Origin: Sphingomonadaceae bacterium 3R27E2-A
GTDB taxonomy: Bacteria; Pseudomonadota; Alphaproteobacteria; Sphingomonadales; Sphingomonadaceae
Direction of reading: 5' to 3'
Assembly (NCBI GenBank): GCA_005503165.1
Contig: SCNT01000047.1
Location: 1 to 33,007 of the forward strand
Length of the DNA stretch: 33,007 nt
Both the position numbers and the translations under genes were made by a program. Of the stretch, positions 7,657-16,628 are shown piece by piece (position 1 is the stretch's first letter; every line of letters begins with the position of its first letter). Below the pieces are notes generated by a model. That model was not told the origin of the DNA and made no database searches. It saw only the letters and a program-made list of their open reading frames with translations.

Positions 7657-7923
7657 ATGGACGAACGCTTGCCCCAATATCTGCACAAGCCGGTTCAGAT
7701 CCTGTGGTTCGGATCGGACGAGTTCGTGTTGGTGGTCACCACCATCTTCGTCGCCGTCATCGTCGGCGGACTGGTCGGTTGGGCGTTCATCGCGGCCCTT
7801 CTCCTTTTCCTGCCATGGAAGCGCGCGCAGCCGCGCGGTTTCCTCGCCCATCTCGCATGGCGCTGGGGGATGCTTCGCTTTCGCCATTATCCGGGTCCGA
7901 CCCAAACCCGATTTTACGAGTGA
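7657..7923 (+). CDS. traL: Type IV conjugative transfer protein TraL
   Basis: The 88-aa product starts at ATG 7657, with AGGAGGAG 9 nt upstream; a longer open frame is not needed. It begins MDERLPQYLHKPVQILWFGS. It has the TraL/VirB3-like hydrophobic pair (VLVVTTIFVAVIVGGLVGWA and FIAALLLFL) and ends in a basic tail, RWGMLRFRHYPGP. TraL is a small inner-membrane part of the F-type assembly machine. Gene order traA-traL-traE is that of the F plasmid. Confidence 0.93.
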   Translation: MDERLPQYLHKPVQILWFGSDEFVLVVTTIFVAVIVGGLVGWAFIAALLLFLPWKRAQPRGFLAHLAWRWGMLRFRHYPGPTQTRFYE

Positions 7924-7931
7924 GGCCGCAG

Positions 7932-8573
7932 ATGTTCTCGCGTCATCGCAAACCCCGAAGCGCGCCGGTCGACCCGCTGCTCGGTAAACCCGCCAGCTTC
8001 GGGATCCATCGGTACATTCAGGGCTCATCGAACCTCTTCGAAGAGAACCGGCTGCTCAAGTTCGCGATCGTCGGGCTGTTCGGCATTACCGCGGTGCTTG
8101 GCACGGTCATTTACAGCTCGGACCAGAAAGAGCGCACGGTGGTCGTGCCGTTCGGTTCGGGCGGCGATCTCTATGTGACCGGCTCGAAGCCATCGGCCGC
8201 CTATATCCGCACGATGACGCGCAATATCGTCGCGCTCGCCGGGACCTATTCGGCCTACTCGGCCGACCGGCAGTTCCAGGAACTGCTCTCGATCGTCCAT
8301 CCATCGGCGTACGACAGCATGCGCGACAGCCTGAACGGCATATTGGACGAGCTCGCGGGCAATCCGACGCTGTCGATCGCGACCTACATCCGCCCCGATC
8401 AGCCGGTCCAGTGGACCGAGCGTGACATCCTGGTCCCGATCGAGAAGGTCCGCGTGATCGGCGGTGTCATCCGCAAGTTCCGCGGCGAACTTCGCGTCCG
8501 CTACGCCGTCGAGAACGGACGCTTCTGGGTCATTTCGCTCACCGAGGAGAAATTCGATGTCCAGCCTCGCTAG
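7932..8573 (+). CDS. traE: Type IV conjugative transfer protein TraE (VirB5/VirB8-position component)
   Basis: The 213-aa product starts at ATG 7932, 8 nt after traL. A short cytoplasmic N-terminus is followed by one membrane segment (LLKFAIVGLFGITAVLGTVI) and then a periplasmic domain. The pattern YIRTMTRNIVALAGTYSAYS and DILVPIEKVRVIGGVIRKFRG fits TraE family proteins, which are VirB8-like inner-membrane scaffold subunits. The 3' end overlaps traK by 17 nt, suggesting coupled translation. Confidence 0.93.
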   Translation: MFSRHRKPRSAPVDPLLGKPASFGIHRYIQGSSNLFEENRLLKFAIVGLFGITAVLGTVIYSSDQKERTVVVPFGSGGDLYVTGSKPSAAYIRTMTRNIVALAGTYSAYSADRQFQELLSIVHPSAYDSMRDSLNGILDELAGNPTLSIATYIRPDQPVQWTERDILVPIEKVRVIGGVIRKFRGELRVRYAVENGRFWVISLTEEKFDVQPR

Positions 8574-9321
8574 GCTCGCGGCGGCGCTGCCCGTTGCCGC
8601 GCTGCTGTTGCCCGCGCCCGCATCAGCGCAAGCCATCACCGTCCTTCCCGACCAGATGAGCACGATCCGCCTCTCAAACCGCGACGTCAATCATATCGTC
8701 TGCGTCGGCGGCGAGATCGAGGATGTAAAATTCTCGGCCGAGAAGGCGATCGCGGTCGAGCGCGCGGGCTCCGACGCCTGGATCAAGTTTCTCGTCAAGG
8801 AAGTCGACGATATGGGTATGGTGACGCGCAGCTATGTGACGACACCCTCTGAGTTCTTCATCAGCTGCAACGGGGCCATCTATCCGCTCTATGCCGAGCC
8901 TACGGAAATTCCCGCGCAAACGGTCACGCTTGCTCCCGGACGGCCGCAGCGCGCACGGGCCAATGAGGAGCTGCTCGGGCCGCTAGTCGAGGAAGAGAGG
9001 GCAGTGTCGATCACGCTCGCGATGCTTCAGGACCGCGTGCCGGCAAGCTTCACCGAGGTCGCGCCGCGGTCGGGAACGATCACGATTGCCGGCCTCCCCT
9101 CGGCGCAGCTCGTCGAGCGCCGGCGTCTCGCGATCGAAGGCTCCGGCCTTTCCGTCTCCGAGTATCGCCTCGGTAGCGACAGCGATGTCGTGCTCGAGGA
9201 ACAGCAGTTCCTCGACCGCGCGCTTGGCATCGACATCTTCGCAGTCACGCTCGACCGACTGAGCCTCAAGGCGGGCGAAAGCGCGCGGCTGATCGTTATC
9301 CGCCGGGGAGACGGCGAATGA
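8557..9321 (+). CDS. traK: Type-F secretin-like outer-membrane core protein TraK
   Basis: The 254-aa product starts at ATG 8557, with GAGGAGA 7 nt upstream, inside the end of traE. It has a signal peptide (ARLAAALPVAALLLPAPASA). The mature protein begins QAITVLPDQMSTIRLSNRDVN, the usual start of TraK/VirB9-like proteins, whose beta-rich domains bind TraV and TraB in the outer-membrane core complex. It overlaps traB by 4 nt (ATGA). Confidence 0.93.
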   Translation: MSSLARLAAALPVAALLLPAPASAQAITVLPDQMSTIRLSNRDVNHIVCVGGEIEDVKFSAEKAIAVERAGSDAWIKFLVKEVDDMGMVTRSYVTTPSEFFISCNGAIYPLYAEPTEIPAQTVTLAPGRPQRARANEELLGPLVEEERAVSITLAMLQDRVPASFTEVAPRSGTITIAGLPSAQLVERRRLAIEGSGLSVSEYRLGSDSDVVLEEQQFLDRALGIDIFAVTLDRLSLKAGESARLIVIRRGDGE

Positions 9322-10610
9322 ACGACACGCCCGAACAAGAGCCGCTCGATCTCGGCGAGGTCGGCAAACCGCTTCCGCCCGAGGCCACTCGCGGCCCCGC
9401 TCTTCTCGCATTCAAGGAGCGCTGGGCGACGCTGGGCTCGAAACAGAAGCTGCGCGCCAAGCAGTTGAGTGTCGCGGGCGTCGTCGCGATGCTCGGTACC
9501 GGTCTCTACGCGGCGAGTACAGGCGGAGATGAGAAGGCGCCCGAGGCGCCAGCGGTGACCAAGCTCGACATGGGCGCCGGCCTGCGCGGCGACAGCCTCG
9601 AGACCAAGCTGCGGGGCGACCTCCAGAAGATTCTCGATGGCCAGACCTTGCTCGGCGACCGCGTCACCGCGATCGAGGAGGGCAAGGTCGTGCCCGGCAG
9701 CAAGCCAGGCGCACCTCCCGACGGCGACCCCGGGCTTCCCCCGGCTCTGCCGGGCGCGATACCGGATTATCCACCCGCGCCCGGCGATGCCGAAATCGCG
9801 ACGGGCGAGATCCCGCCACCTCCTTCACCACCCGCGGCGCCCCCTGCTCCTCCTGCGCCCCCGGTTGAAAAGGCCGTCGGCGCGATCGGCGCCGCGGTGA
9901 CCGCCCCCGGCACGATTGCCGCGGCCGATGGCAAGGGCGCGCCGTCTGGCGCTAAAAAAAAGACCCGGACGATCTATTTGCCACCTGGTTTCATGAAGGC
10001 GCGGCTGCTGACCGGGATCGACGCGCTCGCGAGCCGCGATGCTACCTCGAACCCCGAGCCGCTGATTGCGCGCGTCCAGGCGCCCGCCGTGCTGCCGAAT
10101 GACGTCAAGGCCAATCTCTCGGGCTGCTTCGTCATCGGCAACGCGACGGGCAGCCTCGCCAAGGAGCGGGTCGAGGTCCAGCTCGTATCGCTGTCCTGCG
10201 TCGATTTCGACGAACGCTCGGTGGTCGACCAGCCGATCAAGGGTTTCTTCGTCGACACCGACGGCAAGAAGGGGCTGTCGGGCAAGGTGGTAACGCGCGC
10301 CGGCGCGAGTCTCGCGCGCGCCTTCATCGCCGGCACGATCAGCGGGATCAGCCAGACGGTCGAGAACACGGTCGGTGACGTGTCGACATCGGCCTTGGGT
10401 TCGGTGCGGACGCTCGATGTCGGCGACGCCGCCAAGGTGGGGATCGCAGGCGGCCTCTCGAAGTCGTCCGACAAGCTCACCGACTTCTATCTCGATCTCG
10501 CGCGGCAGGCGGGACCTATCGTCGAAGTGGGCGCCGCCAAGGACGTCGTCGTCGTCATCCAGGAAGGCGTCACGCTCGAGATCAAGCCGACCGCCGGGAG
10601 CAAGTTCTGA
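9318..10610 (+). CDS. traB: Type IV secretion envelope-spanning protein TraB (VirB10-like)
   Basis: The 430-aa product has a cytoplasmic N-terminus, one TM segment (LSVAGVVAMLGTGLYAAS, about residues 54-71) and a coiled stretch. A Pro-rich periplasmic spacer (PPPPSPPAAPPAPPAPP, near residues 158-175) follows. The C-terminal VirB10-type beta-barrel domain includes YLPPGFMKARLLTGIDA, then LSGCFVIGNATGSLAKERVE and FVDTDGKKGLSGKVV. TraB links the inner membrane to the TraK/TraV ring and senses energy. The traK stop and traB start overlap (ATGA). Confidence 0.96.
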   Translation: MNDTPEQEPLDLGEVGKPLPPEATRGPALLAFKERWATLGSKQKLRAKQLSVAGVVAMLGTGLYAASTGGDEKAPEAPAVTKLDMGAGLRGDSLETKLRGDLQKILDGQTLLGDRVTAIEEGKVVPGSKPGAPPDGDPGLPPALPGAIPDYPPAPGDAEIATGEIPPPPSPPAAPPAPPAPPVEKAVGAIGAAVTAPGTIAAADGKGAPSGAKKKTRTIYLPPGFMKARLLTGIDALASRDATSNPEPLIARVQAPAVLPNDVKANLSGCFVIGNATGSLAKERVEVQLVSLSCVDFDERSVVDQPIKGFFVDTDGKKGLSGKVVTRAGASLARAFIAGTISGISQTVENTVGDVSTSALGSVRTLDVGDAAKVGIAGGLSKSSDKLTDFYLDLARQAGPIVEVGAAKDVVVVIQEGVTLEIKPTAGSKF

Positions 10611-10639
10611 TGCCCCCGCCCATCCTCGGAGGAATATCG

Positions 10640-11248
10640 ATGACCGATATGTCAAACCGGCGCCGCGCGCGCCTCTGCTCAGCCGCACTCTTGCTTGCCG
10701 GCGTCTTGCCACTCTCAGGGTGCGCAACGCTCGGCTCAGCGATGTCGCCGTACAGCGAAAAGTTCAGCTGCAAGAACGACGATCACGGCCAGTGCATCCA
10801 TCCCGAGAAAGCCTATGAGGATGCGGTGGAGGGCCGGGCTTCGCGTTCGGACCCGGCGGTGACACGCGACAAGATATTGCTCAAGGCGAACCAGCGCGGC
10901 ACCGCGCGCCGAGGACGCAGCGATGCTGATGCCTATGGTGATTACCGCGACAGCGTCTACCGGAAGCTTCAGGGGCTGATCGAGGCGCCCGAGGCGCCGA
11001 TGCTGCGGCCGGCGCAGGCGGTGCGAACACTGATCCTGCCCTATGCCGATCGGAACCGGCCCGACCGGCTCTATATGCCGCGTTTCGTCTATTCGGTGCT
11101 TGAGCCCCCCTCCTGGGTCGTCGGCGGCTATCTCGTGCCGCCGGTCTCAGCCGCGGCGCGCGTGCCGGTGCTCGAGCAGATCCGCGAGGTGCCCGGAAGC
11201 GAACTGACGCCGCCGGTTGTGCCCGCGCGCGCGGAGCCGCGGCCATGA
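10640..11248 (+). CDS. traV: Type IV conjugative transfer lipoprotein TraV
   Basis: The 202-aa product starts at ATG 10640, with GGAGGA 6 nt upstream; an in-frame ATG at 10610 lacks a site. It has a lipoprotein signal with lipobox LSGC (LLLAGVLPLSGCATLG). The mature part has further Cys (FSCKNDDHGQCIHP), as in F TraV, and ends in a variable Pro-rich tail. TraV anchors the TraK/TraB ring to the outer membrane. It overlaps traC by 4 nt. Confidence 0.93.
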   Translation: MTDMSNRRRARLCSAALLLAGVLPLSGCATLGSAMSPYSEKFSCKNDDHGQCIHPEKAYEDAVEGRASRSDPAVTRDKILLKANQRGTARRGRSDADAYGDYRDSVYRKLQGLIEAPEAPMLRPAQAVRTLILPYADRNRPDRLYMPRFVYSVLEPPSWVVGGYLVPPVSAAARVPVLEQIREVPGSELTPPVVPARAEPRP

Positions 11249-13773
11249 AGGCGCCCGGAACCGGCGGTGGTCTTACCTTCTCCGACCTGCACCGCGCCGT
11301 TGCGCGCGACCGCTATTCGGATTTCCTCCCGCTCGTCGCCTGGGTCGAGGAAGAGGAAGCCTTTCTCTGCATCGATGATGGCTGGGGCTATGCTTGGGAG
11401 TTGACCCCTACCGCCTATATGTTCGCGCATGTTCACCAGGCGCTGCTCGGCCTGTTCAACGTCCAGTTTCCCGAGAACAGCGTCGTCCAGCTTATCAGCT
11501 TCGCCGACCCGCTGATTGCGCCAGCGCTCGACGCCTATCTCGACCTCAAGACCCGGCCAGATCCGCTGATCCAGGCATCGGCGCGCCGGACGCACGCTTA
11601 TCTAAACGAAGGCCGGAACGGGCTTGGCGCGCTCCACGGCATTCCGGTGCGTGATTTCCGGACCTTCCTCGCTGTCAAAACGCGCGCCCCCATGCACAGC
11701 GACCTGCGCCGCCAGATCGAAGAGCAGCTTGCCAAGCTCGGCATTCGCCGCGTCGAGCCGCACGAAATGATCTCCTTCTATCGCCGTATCTTCAACGGCG
11801 TCTTCGAGGACGCTCCTGGCGTATTCGCCAGCGGTGCAGCCGGGCACCCCGCCCCGCCGATCCGCAAGCAGATCGTCGATGCCGGCCCCGATCTCGCTTT
11901 CGACGGACCCGAAGTGTTCCTCGGGGGCCAGGTCGCACGCTGCCTGACGCCGAAAGCGCCGGCGAGGCGGGTTACCGCGGAACACATGAACCGGCTGATG
12001 GGCGGGATGCGCGGGAGCGCCGAGGACAGCGACCAGATTGGCGGCCCCTTCCTCTATTGCCTCAACATCCTCTTCGACCATTCGCAGTTCGAAATTCACA
12101 AGCGCGCCCAGATATTGTCGGCGCAGAAAGCGGCGGGCAGCTTTGCGGTCGAGGTCGGCAAACAGATCGAGGAAATCGGCTGGGTGCTCGACGAGGCCGG
12201 CAACAGCCGTTTCGTCTCGGTCATGCCGACCGTCTGGGTGTTCGGCCGCGATTCCCATCACGCCCGCGAGATGGCCGCGCGCGCCAAGCGCCTCTGGGAA
12301 AGTGAACCGCTGCCCTGGATGGTGCAGGAAGAATCCTACCTCAATCCGATCTTGCTGACCGCGAGCCTGCCGTTCGGCCTTTATCCCGAGCGCCGAACGA
12401 TCAAGATGCTCGAGCGCGATTTCCGGATGCCGGTGAAGGCGGCAGCGCTGATGGCGCCGATCCAGACCGACTTTCGCGGAGGCGGCCGCCCTGCCCTGCT
12501 CTATGTGGGCCGCAAGGGTCAGCTCGTCACACTCGACCTCTTCGATCCGCGCATCAACAATTATAATTTTGTGGTCGCGGCCGAAAGCGGCGCGGGCAAG
12601 AGTTTCCTCCTCAACGATCTCTGCCGGCAATATTATGCCCAGAACGCCCTCATCCGCATCATCGACATTGGCGGATCCTACCGCAAGCTCTGCACCCTCT
12701 GCTCGGGTCGTTATATCGACGTCGGCGAGGAACGGCTGGTTCTGAACCCGTTCGACCTCGGGCTCGCGCTAGACGGCGAGGACAAGCATTCGGCGATCGC
12801 GATGGCGGTCGCGATCGTTGCCGAGATGGGGAACGCGGCGACGCGCAAAGGCGTTTCGACCTCAGAATGGAATCTCATCAAGTCGGCCGTCCAGTGGACG
12901 ATCGATGGGGGCTATGCCGATGAAGGCATCGACTCGGTCCGCGCCTGGCTCGGTGCCTATCCGCAATTTGCCGCAGCCGATCTCGACCGTGTCGAGCATC
13001 TGAAGCCGGTCGCGCGCGAGCTCGCGTTCAATCTCAGGGATTTCGGCTCGGATGGCGCTTACGGGCACTTCTTCAACGGGCCGTCGACCTTCGACATCTC
13101 CGCCGACGAGTTCGTCGTCCTCGAGCTCGAGCGGCTGAAAGCCATGCCTGACCTGTTCAACGTCATCGTCATGGTGGTGGTAAATGCGGTGACGCAGGAG
13201 CTCTACCTCTCGGCGCGCGACCGGCCCCGCTTCGTGCTTTGTGACGAAGCAGCGCAGTTCATGACGAAAAGCGATGGTCAGGATCTGTCGCGGCTGGCTG
13301 AAGCCTTCGCACAAGGCTACCGCCGTGCCCGCAAATATCAGGGCAGCTTCGGCATCGTCCTCCAGTCTATGAACGACCTCACGCTGTTCGGCGGCACAGG
13401 CCAAGTCATCCTCGAGAATGCGGCGACGCGGTTCCTCCTGCAAGGCTCCACCTATGATCGTGCTGTCGAGAGCAAAATTCTTGACTATTCCGGGTTCGTC
13501 CTCGACCTCCTGAAATCGGTCCGCAACAACAAGCCGAACTATAGCGAGGTCTTCATCGACTCTCCGCTCGGGCTCGGGGTCGCGCGGCTTGTCGTCGATC
13601 CCTTCAGCTACTGGATCAACACCAGCGCGCCCGGCGAAGTCGCGGCGTTCGAAGCACTGATCCGGGCCGGGCGATCGCCGCTCGAGGCTGTGTGCGAGCT
13701 CGCCGACGTCGATCCCCGCGAGATATTGGGCGATAGCCGCGACTTGCCGCGAGCATCGGAGCCAGCGGCATGA
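11245..13773 (+). CDS. traC: Type IV secretion ATPase TraC (VirB4-like)
   Basis: The 842-aa product matches the usual TraC length (about 800-900 aa). The N-terminal TraC domain includes DFLPLVAWVEEEEAFLCIDD. The ATPase domain has Walker A AESGAGKS at about residues 446-453 and Walker B FVLCDEAAQF near residue 667. Further motifs include QGYRRARKYQGSFGIVLQS and the C-terminal VARLVVDPFSYW. TraC is the cytoplasmic motor at the inner membrane that drives pilus assembly and substrate transfer. The start overlaps the traV stop and the stop overlaps the next small gene (both ATGA). Confidence 0.97.
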   Translation: MKAPGTGGGLTFSDLHRAVARDRYSDFLPLVAWVEEEEAFLCIDDGWGYAWELTPTAYMFAHVHQALLGLFNVQFPENSVVQLISFADPLIAPALDAYLDLKTRPDPLIQASARRTHAYLNEGRNGLGALHGIPVRDFRTFLAVKTRAPMHSDLRRQIEEQLAKLGIRRVEPHEMISFYRRIFNGVFEDAPGVFASGAAGHPAPPIRKQIVDAGPDLAFDGPEVFLGGQVARCLTPKAPARRVTAEHMNRLMGGMRGSAEDSDQIGGPFLYCLNILFDHSQFEIHKRAQILSAQKAAGSFAVEVGKQIEEIGWVLDEAGNSRFVSVMPTVWVFGRDSHHAREMAARAKRLWESEPLPWMVQEESYLNPILLTASLPFGLYPERRTIKMLERDFRMPVKAAALMAPIQTDFRGGGRPALLYVGRKGQLVTLDLFDPRINNYNFVVAAESGAGKSFLLNDLCRQYYAQNALIRIIDIGGSYRKLCTLCSGRYIDVGEERLVLNPFDLGLALDGEDKHSAIAMAVAIVAEMGNAATRKGVSTSEWNLIKSAVQWTIDGGYADEGIDSVRAWLGAYPQFAAADLDRVEHLKPVARELAFNLRDFGSDGAYGHFFNGPSTFDISADEFVVLELERLKAMPDLFNVIVMVVVNAVTQELYLSARDRPRFVLCDEAAQFMTKSDGQDLSRLAEAFAQGYRRARKYQGSFGIVLQSMNDLTLFGGTGQVILENAATRFLLQGSTYDRAVESKILDYSGFVLDLLKSVRNNKPNYSEVFIDSPLGLGVARLVVDPFSYWINTSAPGEVAAFEALIRAGRSPLEAVCELADVDPREILGDSRDLPRASEPAA

Positions 13774-14102
13774 AGCGGCCTTCGCTCCATCCCGACGAGC
13801 TAGCGATGCAGCTCGACGCCATGTTGCCCGCCGATCGGGCGCTGTTCGACGCGGCCGTTGCGGCAGTGGCCGAGCGGCAGGCACTGGGTTGGCGGTTCCG
13901 GCTCGTCATGATCGAATCCGTCATGATGGCTGGCCTCGTTCTCATCGCCGGACTGCTGGTTGACCAGCCGACGTCGCTGTTTACGCAGGCGTCGGTGACG
14001 GTCGGAATCGCTTGCTTCGCAAGCGGGCTGGTCCTGATCTGGCTCTCGTCCGTGACGAGCGGTCTGATGCTCCGGTGGCGCGGTCATCGGCGGACACGAT
14101 GA
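13770..14102 (+). CDS. Small two-TM protein in the traC-traW interval
   Basis: The product is 110 aa and I do not recognise it. A helical N-terminus (DELAMQLDAMLPADRALFDAAVAAVAER) leads to two hydrophobic segments (VMMAGLVLIAGLLV and ITVGIACFASGLVLIWLSS-like; the second reads VGIACFASGLVLIWLSSV), then a basic tail RWRGHRRTR. It overlaps traC and the next gene by 4 nt each, so it is expressed with the operon. In F, the traC-traW interval holds trbI, a membrane protein affecting pilus retraction. Position alone makes this a TrbI analogue candidate; the sequence does not establish it. Confidence 0.7.
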   Translation: MKRPSLHPDELAMQLDAMLPADRALFDAAVAAVAERQALGWRFRLVMIESVMMAGLVLIAGLLVDQPTSLFTQASVTVGIACFASGLVLIWLSSVTSGLMLRWRGHRRTR

Positions 14103-14341
14103 ACGGCCTCCTCTCCCACGCTCCTTCGCCCATCGCGGTCAGGTTGGCCGTCGGTGGCCTGATGCTCGGCCAGGCGCAAGCCCTCATCCTCTTCGCCGCG
14201 CCCGGCCCAATCGCGAACTCGCCGCGATCGCTCATCGTCGTGCTGAGCCTTCTCTCGTTGGTTTCACTTGTCGGTGCGATCATCGGTGTTGGCAGCTCCG
14301 ATCCGCGAGAAAGATGGAGGAGATATCGTCGTGGAACATGA
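14099..14341 (+). CDS. Small hydrophobic protein in the traC-traW interval
   Basis: The 80-aa product starts at ATG 14099, overlapping the previous stop (ATGA). It has two hydrophobic segments (LAVGGLMLGQAQALILFAA and LIVVLSLLSLVSLVGAIIGV) and a charged end, DPRERWRRYRRG. It is not recognised. It overlaps traW by 11 nt. Together with its upstream neighbour it forms a pair of tiny membrane proteins at the trbI position. The coupled starts and stops argue that it is a real gene. Confidence 0.65.
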   Translation: MNGLLSHAPSPIAVRLAVGGLMLGQAQALILFAAPGPIANSPRSLIVVLSLLSLVSLVGAIIGVGSSDPRERWRRYRRGT

Positions 14342-15014
14342 TCGCGGTAGCATTCGAGTGGCCGCCTGGCAGTTTGGCACCTCGTTGATGCTCGTGTTTG
14401 GGGCATTCGTCATCGCCGCCACGGCGCGTGGACAGACCGCGGCGATCGGGCGCACCTGGGCGATCGCTGAACCCGATGCCCTTTCTGAAATCGAGGCGCG
14501 CGTTGCGCAGCAGCCGAAAAGCATCGCGGGTCGTTTCGGTCCGCGTGAGAAGTGGAGCGCAATGCAGTCAGCCGCCCTCGGCGTTGCGCGCGCGAACAGG
14601 AAACGAAGCGTCGTGCCGTTCCACACGCTCGATTTTGAGGTCCGGTTGGACGACGGCAAACTGCTCTATCCCAAAGGCTACACCTTCAACCCCCTCACCT
14701 ATGTGTCGATGCCGCAGCGCCTGATCGTGGTTCATTCGCGCGACCTGAACTGGGCGCTTGGCCACGCGCGGGCGAGCGACTGGATATTGCTCGCCGGAGG
14801 CGGCCCGGAGGTGACCGACCCGATCGCACTCGGAGAGAAGGTTGCGCGCCCGCTGTTCATTCTCGAAGAGCGCGTGAAGGAGCGGCTCGATCTTCGCGTT
14901 GCGCCGGTCATAGTCGCGCAGGTCGGACAAAAGCTCGAGGTCAGCGAGTTCGCGCTTGAACGAAAAGGCCCGGCTCCCGCGAGCCAAATCCTACGCTCGG
15001 CGAGCACGCCGTAA
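14331..15014 (+). CDS. traW: Type-F conjugative transfer protein TraW
   Basis: The 227-aa product probably starts at GTG 14331, with GGAGGAGA 7 nt upstream (14316-14323); no ATG in frame has a comparable site. It has a hydrophobic leader (SLMLVFGAFVIAATARG). The mature protein begins GRTWAIAEPDALSEIE, the typical TraW start. Later motifs are FEVRLDDGKLLYPKGYTFNP and LIVVHSRDLNWALGHA. TraW is periplasmic and needed for pilus assembly with TraU and TrbC. A terminator-like hairpin lies 115 bp downstream. Confidence 0.92.
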   Translation: MEHDRGSIRVAAWQFGTSLMLVFGAFVIAATARGQTAAIGRTWAIAEPDALSEIEARVAQQPKSIAGRFGPREKWSAMQSAALGVARANRKRSVVPFHTLDFEVRLDDGKLLYPKGYTFNPLTYVSMPQRLIVVHSRDLNWALGHARASDWILLAGGGPEVTDPIALGEKVARPLFILEERVKERLDLRVAPVIVAQVGQKLEVSEFALERKGPAPASQILRSASTP

Positions 15015-15539
15015 TTTCGCCAGCTCTTTTTTGGCGCCTTCATCCAATCGCAAATCCGGTCATCCGCCTATTCGGACGCCGCGACCCAGGGGAGCTCTAA
15101 TCGGAAACGAAGACAGAGTTCTTCATCTTGACGCCCGCCTGGCTTCGGCTGGACGGGCGTCTTTTTTTACTTCGATGAAGTTCGCAAGATTCCGCAGGGT
15201 CCCATTTGGCCCGATCGTCGACTTCGTTGATGCCTGGAGGAACTCGCTTCGCAAGAAGCGAGCTTTGGTGCCTTCCCTTCGCCATGGTCTGGTCCGCAAG
15301 GACGCGACGGGACCGCGAGCAGACATCTGATCGGCAAATCCAACCTCAGCGTCACGGAAGCCGGCCCCGCACCGCTGATAGCGGCAACGATGTGCCCATC
15401 CGCGGCATATCCTTTCCCATCTGGTTGCGACGAGCATGTCGGCGGGTCCATCTCCGCTTCGGGCAGGCCAATCGCCCATACAGAGCGCCGAAGCCTCATC
15501 CAACCTTTTCAGCGCCCTACCTGGCGGAACGGAGAAGTC
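15015..15539. other. 525-bp gap between traW and traU
   Basis: There is no convincing gene here. A possible 51-codon frame from ATG 15175 (MKFARFRRVPFGPIVDF) has no ribosome-binding site and no recognised relative. The stretch holds the terminator-like hairpin at 15130-15168 and a short perfect inverted repeat CTCGCTT/AAGCGAG at 15243-15262. In an otherwise tightly packed operon a gap this size suggests a lost gene or a transcription boundary. Confidence 0.6.
15130..15168 (+). terminator. Rho-independent terminator-like hairpin inside the tra operon
   Basis: GACGCCCG (15130-15137) pairs with CGGGCGTC (15154-15161), with further internal pairing around a TTCG loop. Seven T follow (15162-15168). 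An outer pair CTTCATC (15121-15127)/GATGAAG (15174-15180) encloses the whole. It is oriented to stop plus-strand transcription after traW, before traU. Confidence 0.8.
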
Positions 15540-16628
15540 ATGCCAGCTTGCCGACACTTGCGCGCGACTTCCGCATCGGGGAGCAGCGGCGCCAGGCGCC
15601 AAGTCGAGCCGAAGAAGACGCGCCGGTCCTTTCGCTGGGCGGTACCCGTCGGGCTCGGCGCAGTTCTCGCTTTCATCCCCGCTCCAGCGCAAGCATCCAA
15701 ATGTCCGAGCGACACGATCTTCAACCCGATCACCAAGGTGCGTTGGAACTGCATCTTCCCCATCACCATCGGCGGCGTGCGCGCCGGCAGCTACGACAAG
15801 CTCGACAAGGCGCTCGACGCACAATCGGCGTCGAAACCGCTGTGTGCGTGCCGCAAAGGTGCAACCTTCTGGTTCGGTGTCAAGGTCAGTTTCTGGACTC
15901 CGAACCGGATGATCGACGTGGTGACCGAACCCGGCTGCATGATGGCGCTCGGCACGGACATCATGGCGACCGGCGGCAAGCTCCAGGGCAGCCAGTCGTC
16001 GATTTCGGACGGCACGAACACGACGAAGTTGTTCGCGCAGATGCACTATTATGTCGCGCCGGTCTGGAAGATGCTCGACATGTTCAGCGATCTTCCGTGC
16101 CTCGAGGATGACGGTTTCGACGTCGCGCTGATGACCGAGGTGATGCCGACCTGGCAGTCGGGGACGCTGGGAGCGATCATCCAGCCCGAAGGCATCCTGT
16201 TCGGCAATCCCGCGGCCGGCCTTGCCTGCATGTCCGACAGCGCCGCGGCGGCAGCGGGCAAGGTCATCGACCCGCTCTTCTGGTGCATGGGCAGTTGGGG
16301 AAGCACCTATCCTGTCGCCGGCGACATTCACATGGGCGACCGCGTCGAAGCCTGGGCGGGGCTGGCAGCGCGCGGCACGTTCATGATGGGCCGGCTCGGC
16401 GCGCTGACCATCCATTCGGCGGACGGCTGCTCGTTCAAGCCGCAGCCGATCTGGACCAAGAGCCGATACAAACTCCAGCTCATGGAGCCGGTGAAGGGCG
16501 GCAAGTGCGTCAACATCGGCCGTCCCGGCGCGCTCTGGACCTCCGGCAAACACGCGCCGGGCAAGGACAACGCCCAGTTCATGCTCTTCGAGAAAGCGAT
16601 CTGCTGTGCCGGCATTTCGACGCCCTGA
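15540..16628 (+). CDS. traU: Type-F conjugative transfer protein TraU
   Basis: The 362-aa product starts at ATG 15540, with CGGAGAAG just upstream. The N-terminus is rather long before the export signal (AVPVGLGAVLAFIPAPAQA, about residues 37-55). The mature protein is Cys-rich and highly typical: FNPITKVRWNCIFPITIGGV, then CACRKGATFWFGVKVSFWTP, LACMSDSAA, FWCMGSWG and a CC near the C-terminus (AICCAG). TraU is periplasmic and required for DNA transfer and pilus assembly. Its many Cys explain the thiol-disulfide enzymes in the same operon. Confidence 0.96.
   Translation: MPACRHLRATSASGSSGARRQVEPKKTRRSFRWAVPVGLGAVLAFIPAPAQASKCPSDTIFNPITKVRWNCIFPITIGGVRAGSYDKLDKALDAQSASKPLCACRKGATFWFGVKVSFWTPNRMIDVVTEPGCMMALGTDIMATGGKLQGSQSSISDGTNTTKLFAQMHYYVAPVWKMLDMFSDLPCLEDDGFDVALMTEVMPTWQSGTLGAIIQPEGILFGNPAAGLACMSDSAAAAAGKVIDPLFWCMGSWGSTYPVAGDIHMGDRVEAWAGLAARGTFMMGRLGALTIHSADGCSFKPQPIWTKSRYKLQLMEPVKGGKCVNIGRPGALWTSGKHAPGKDNAQFMLFEKAICCAGISTP

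Noticed and set aside
15175..15330. 51-codon frame between traW and traU as a gene
   Set aside because: It has no ribosome-binding site, lies directly after a terminator-like hairpin, and matches no known family by eye.
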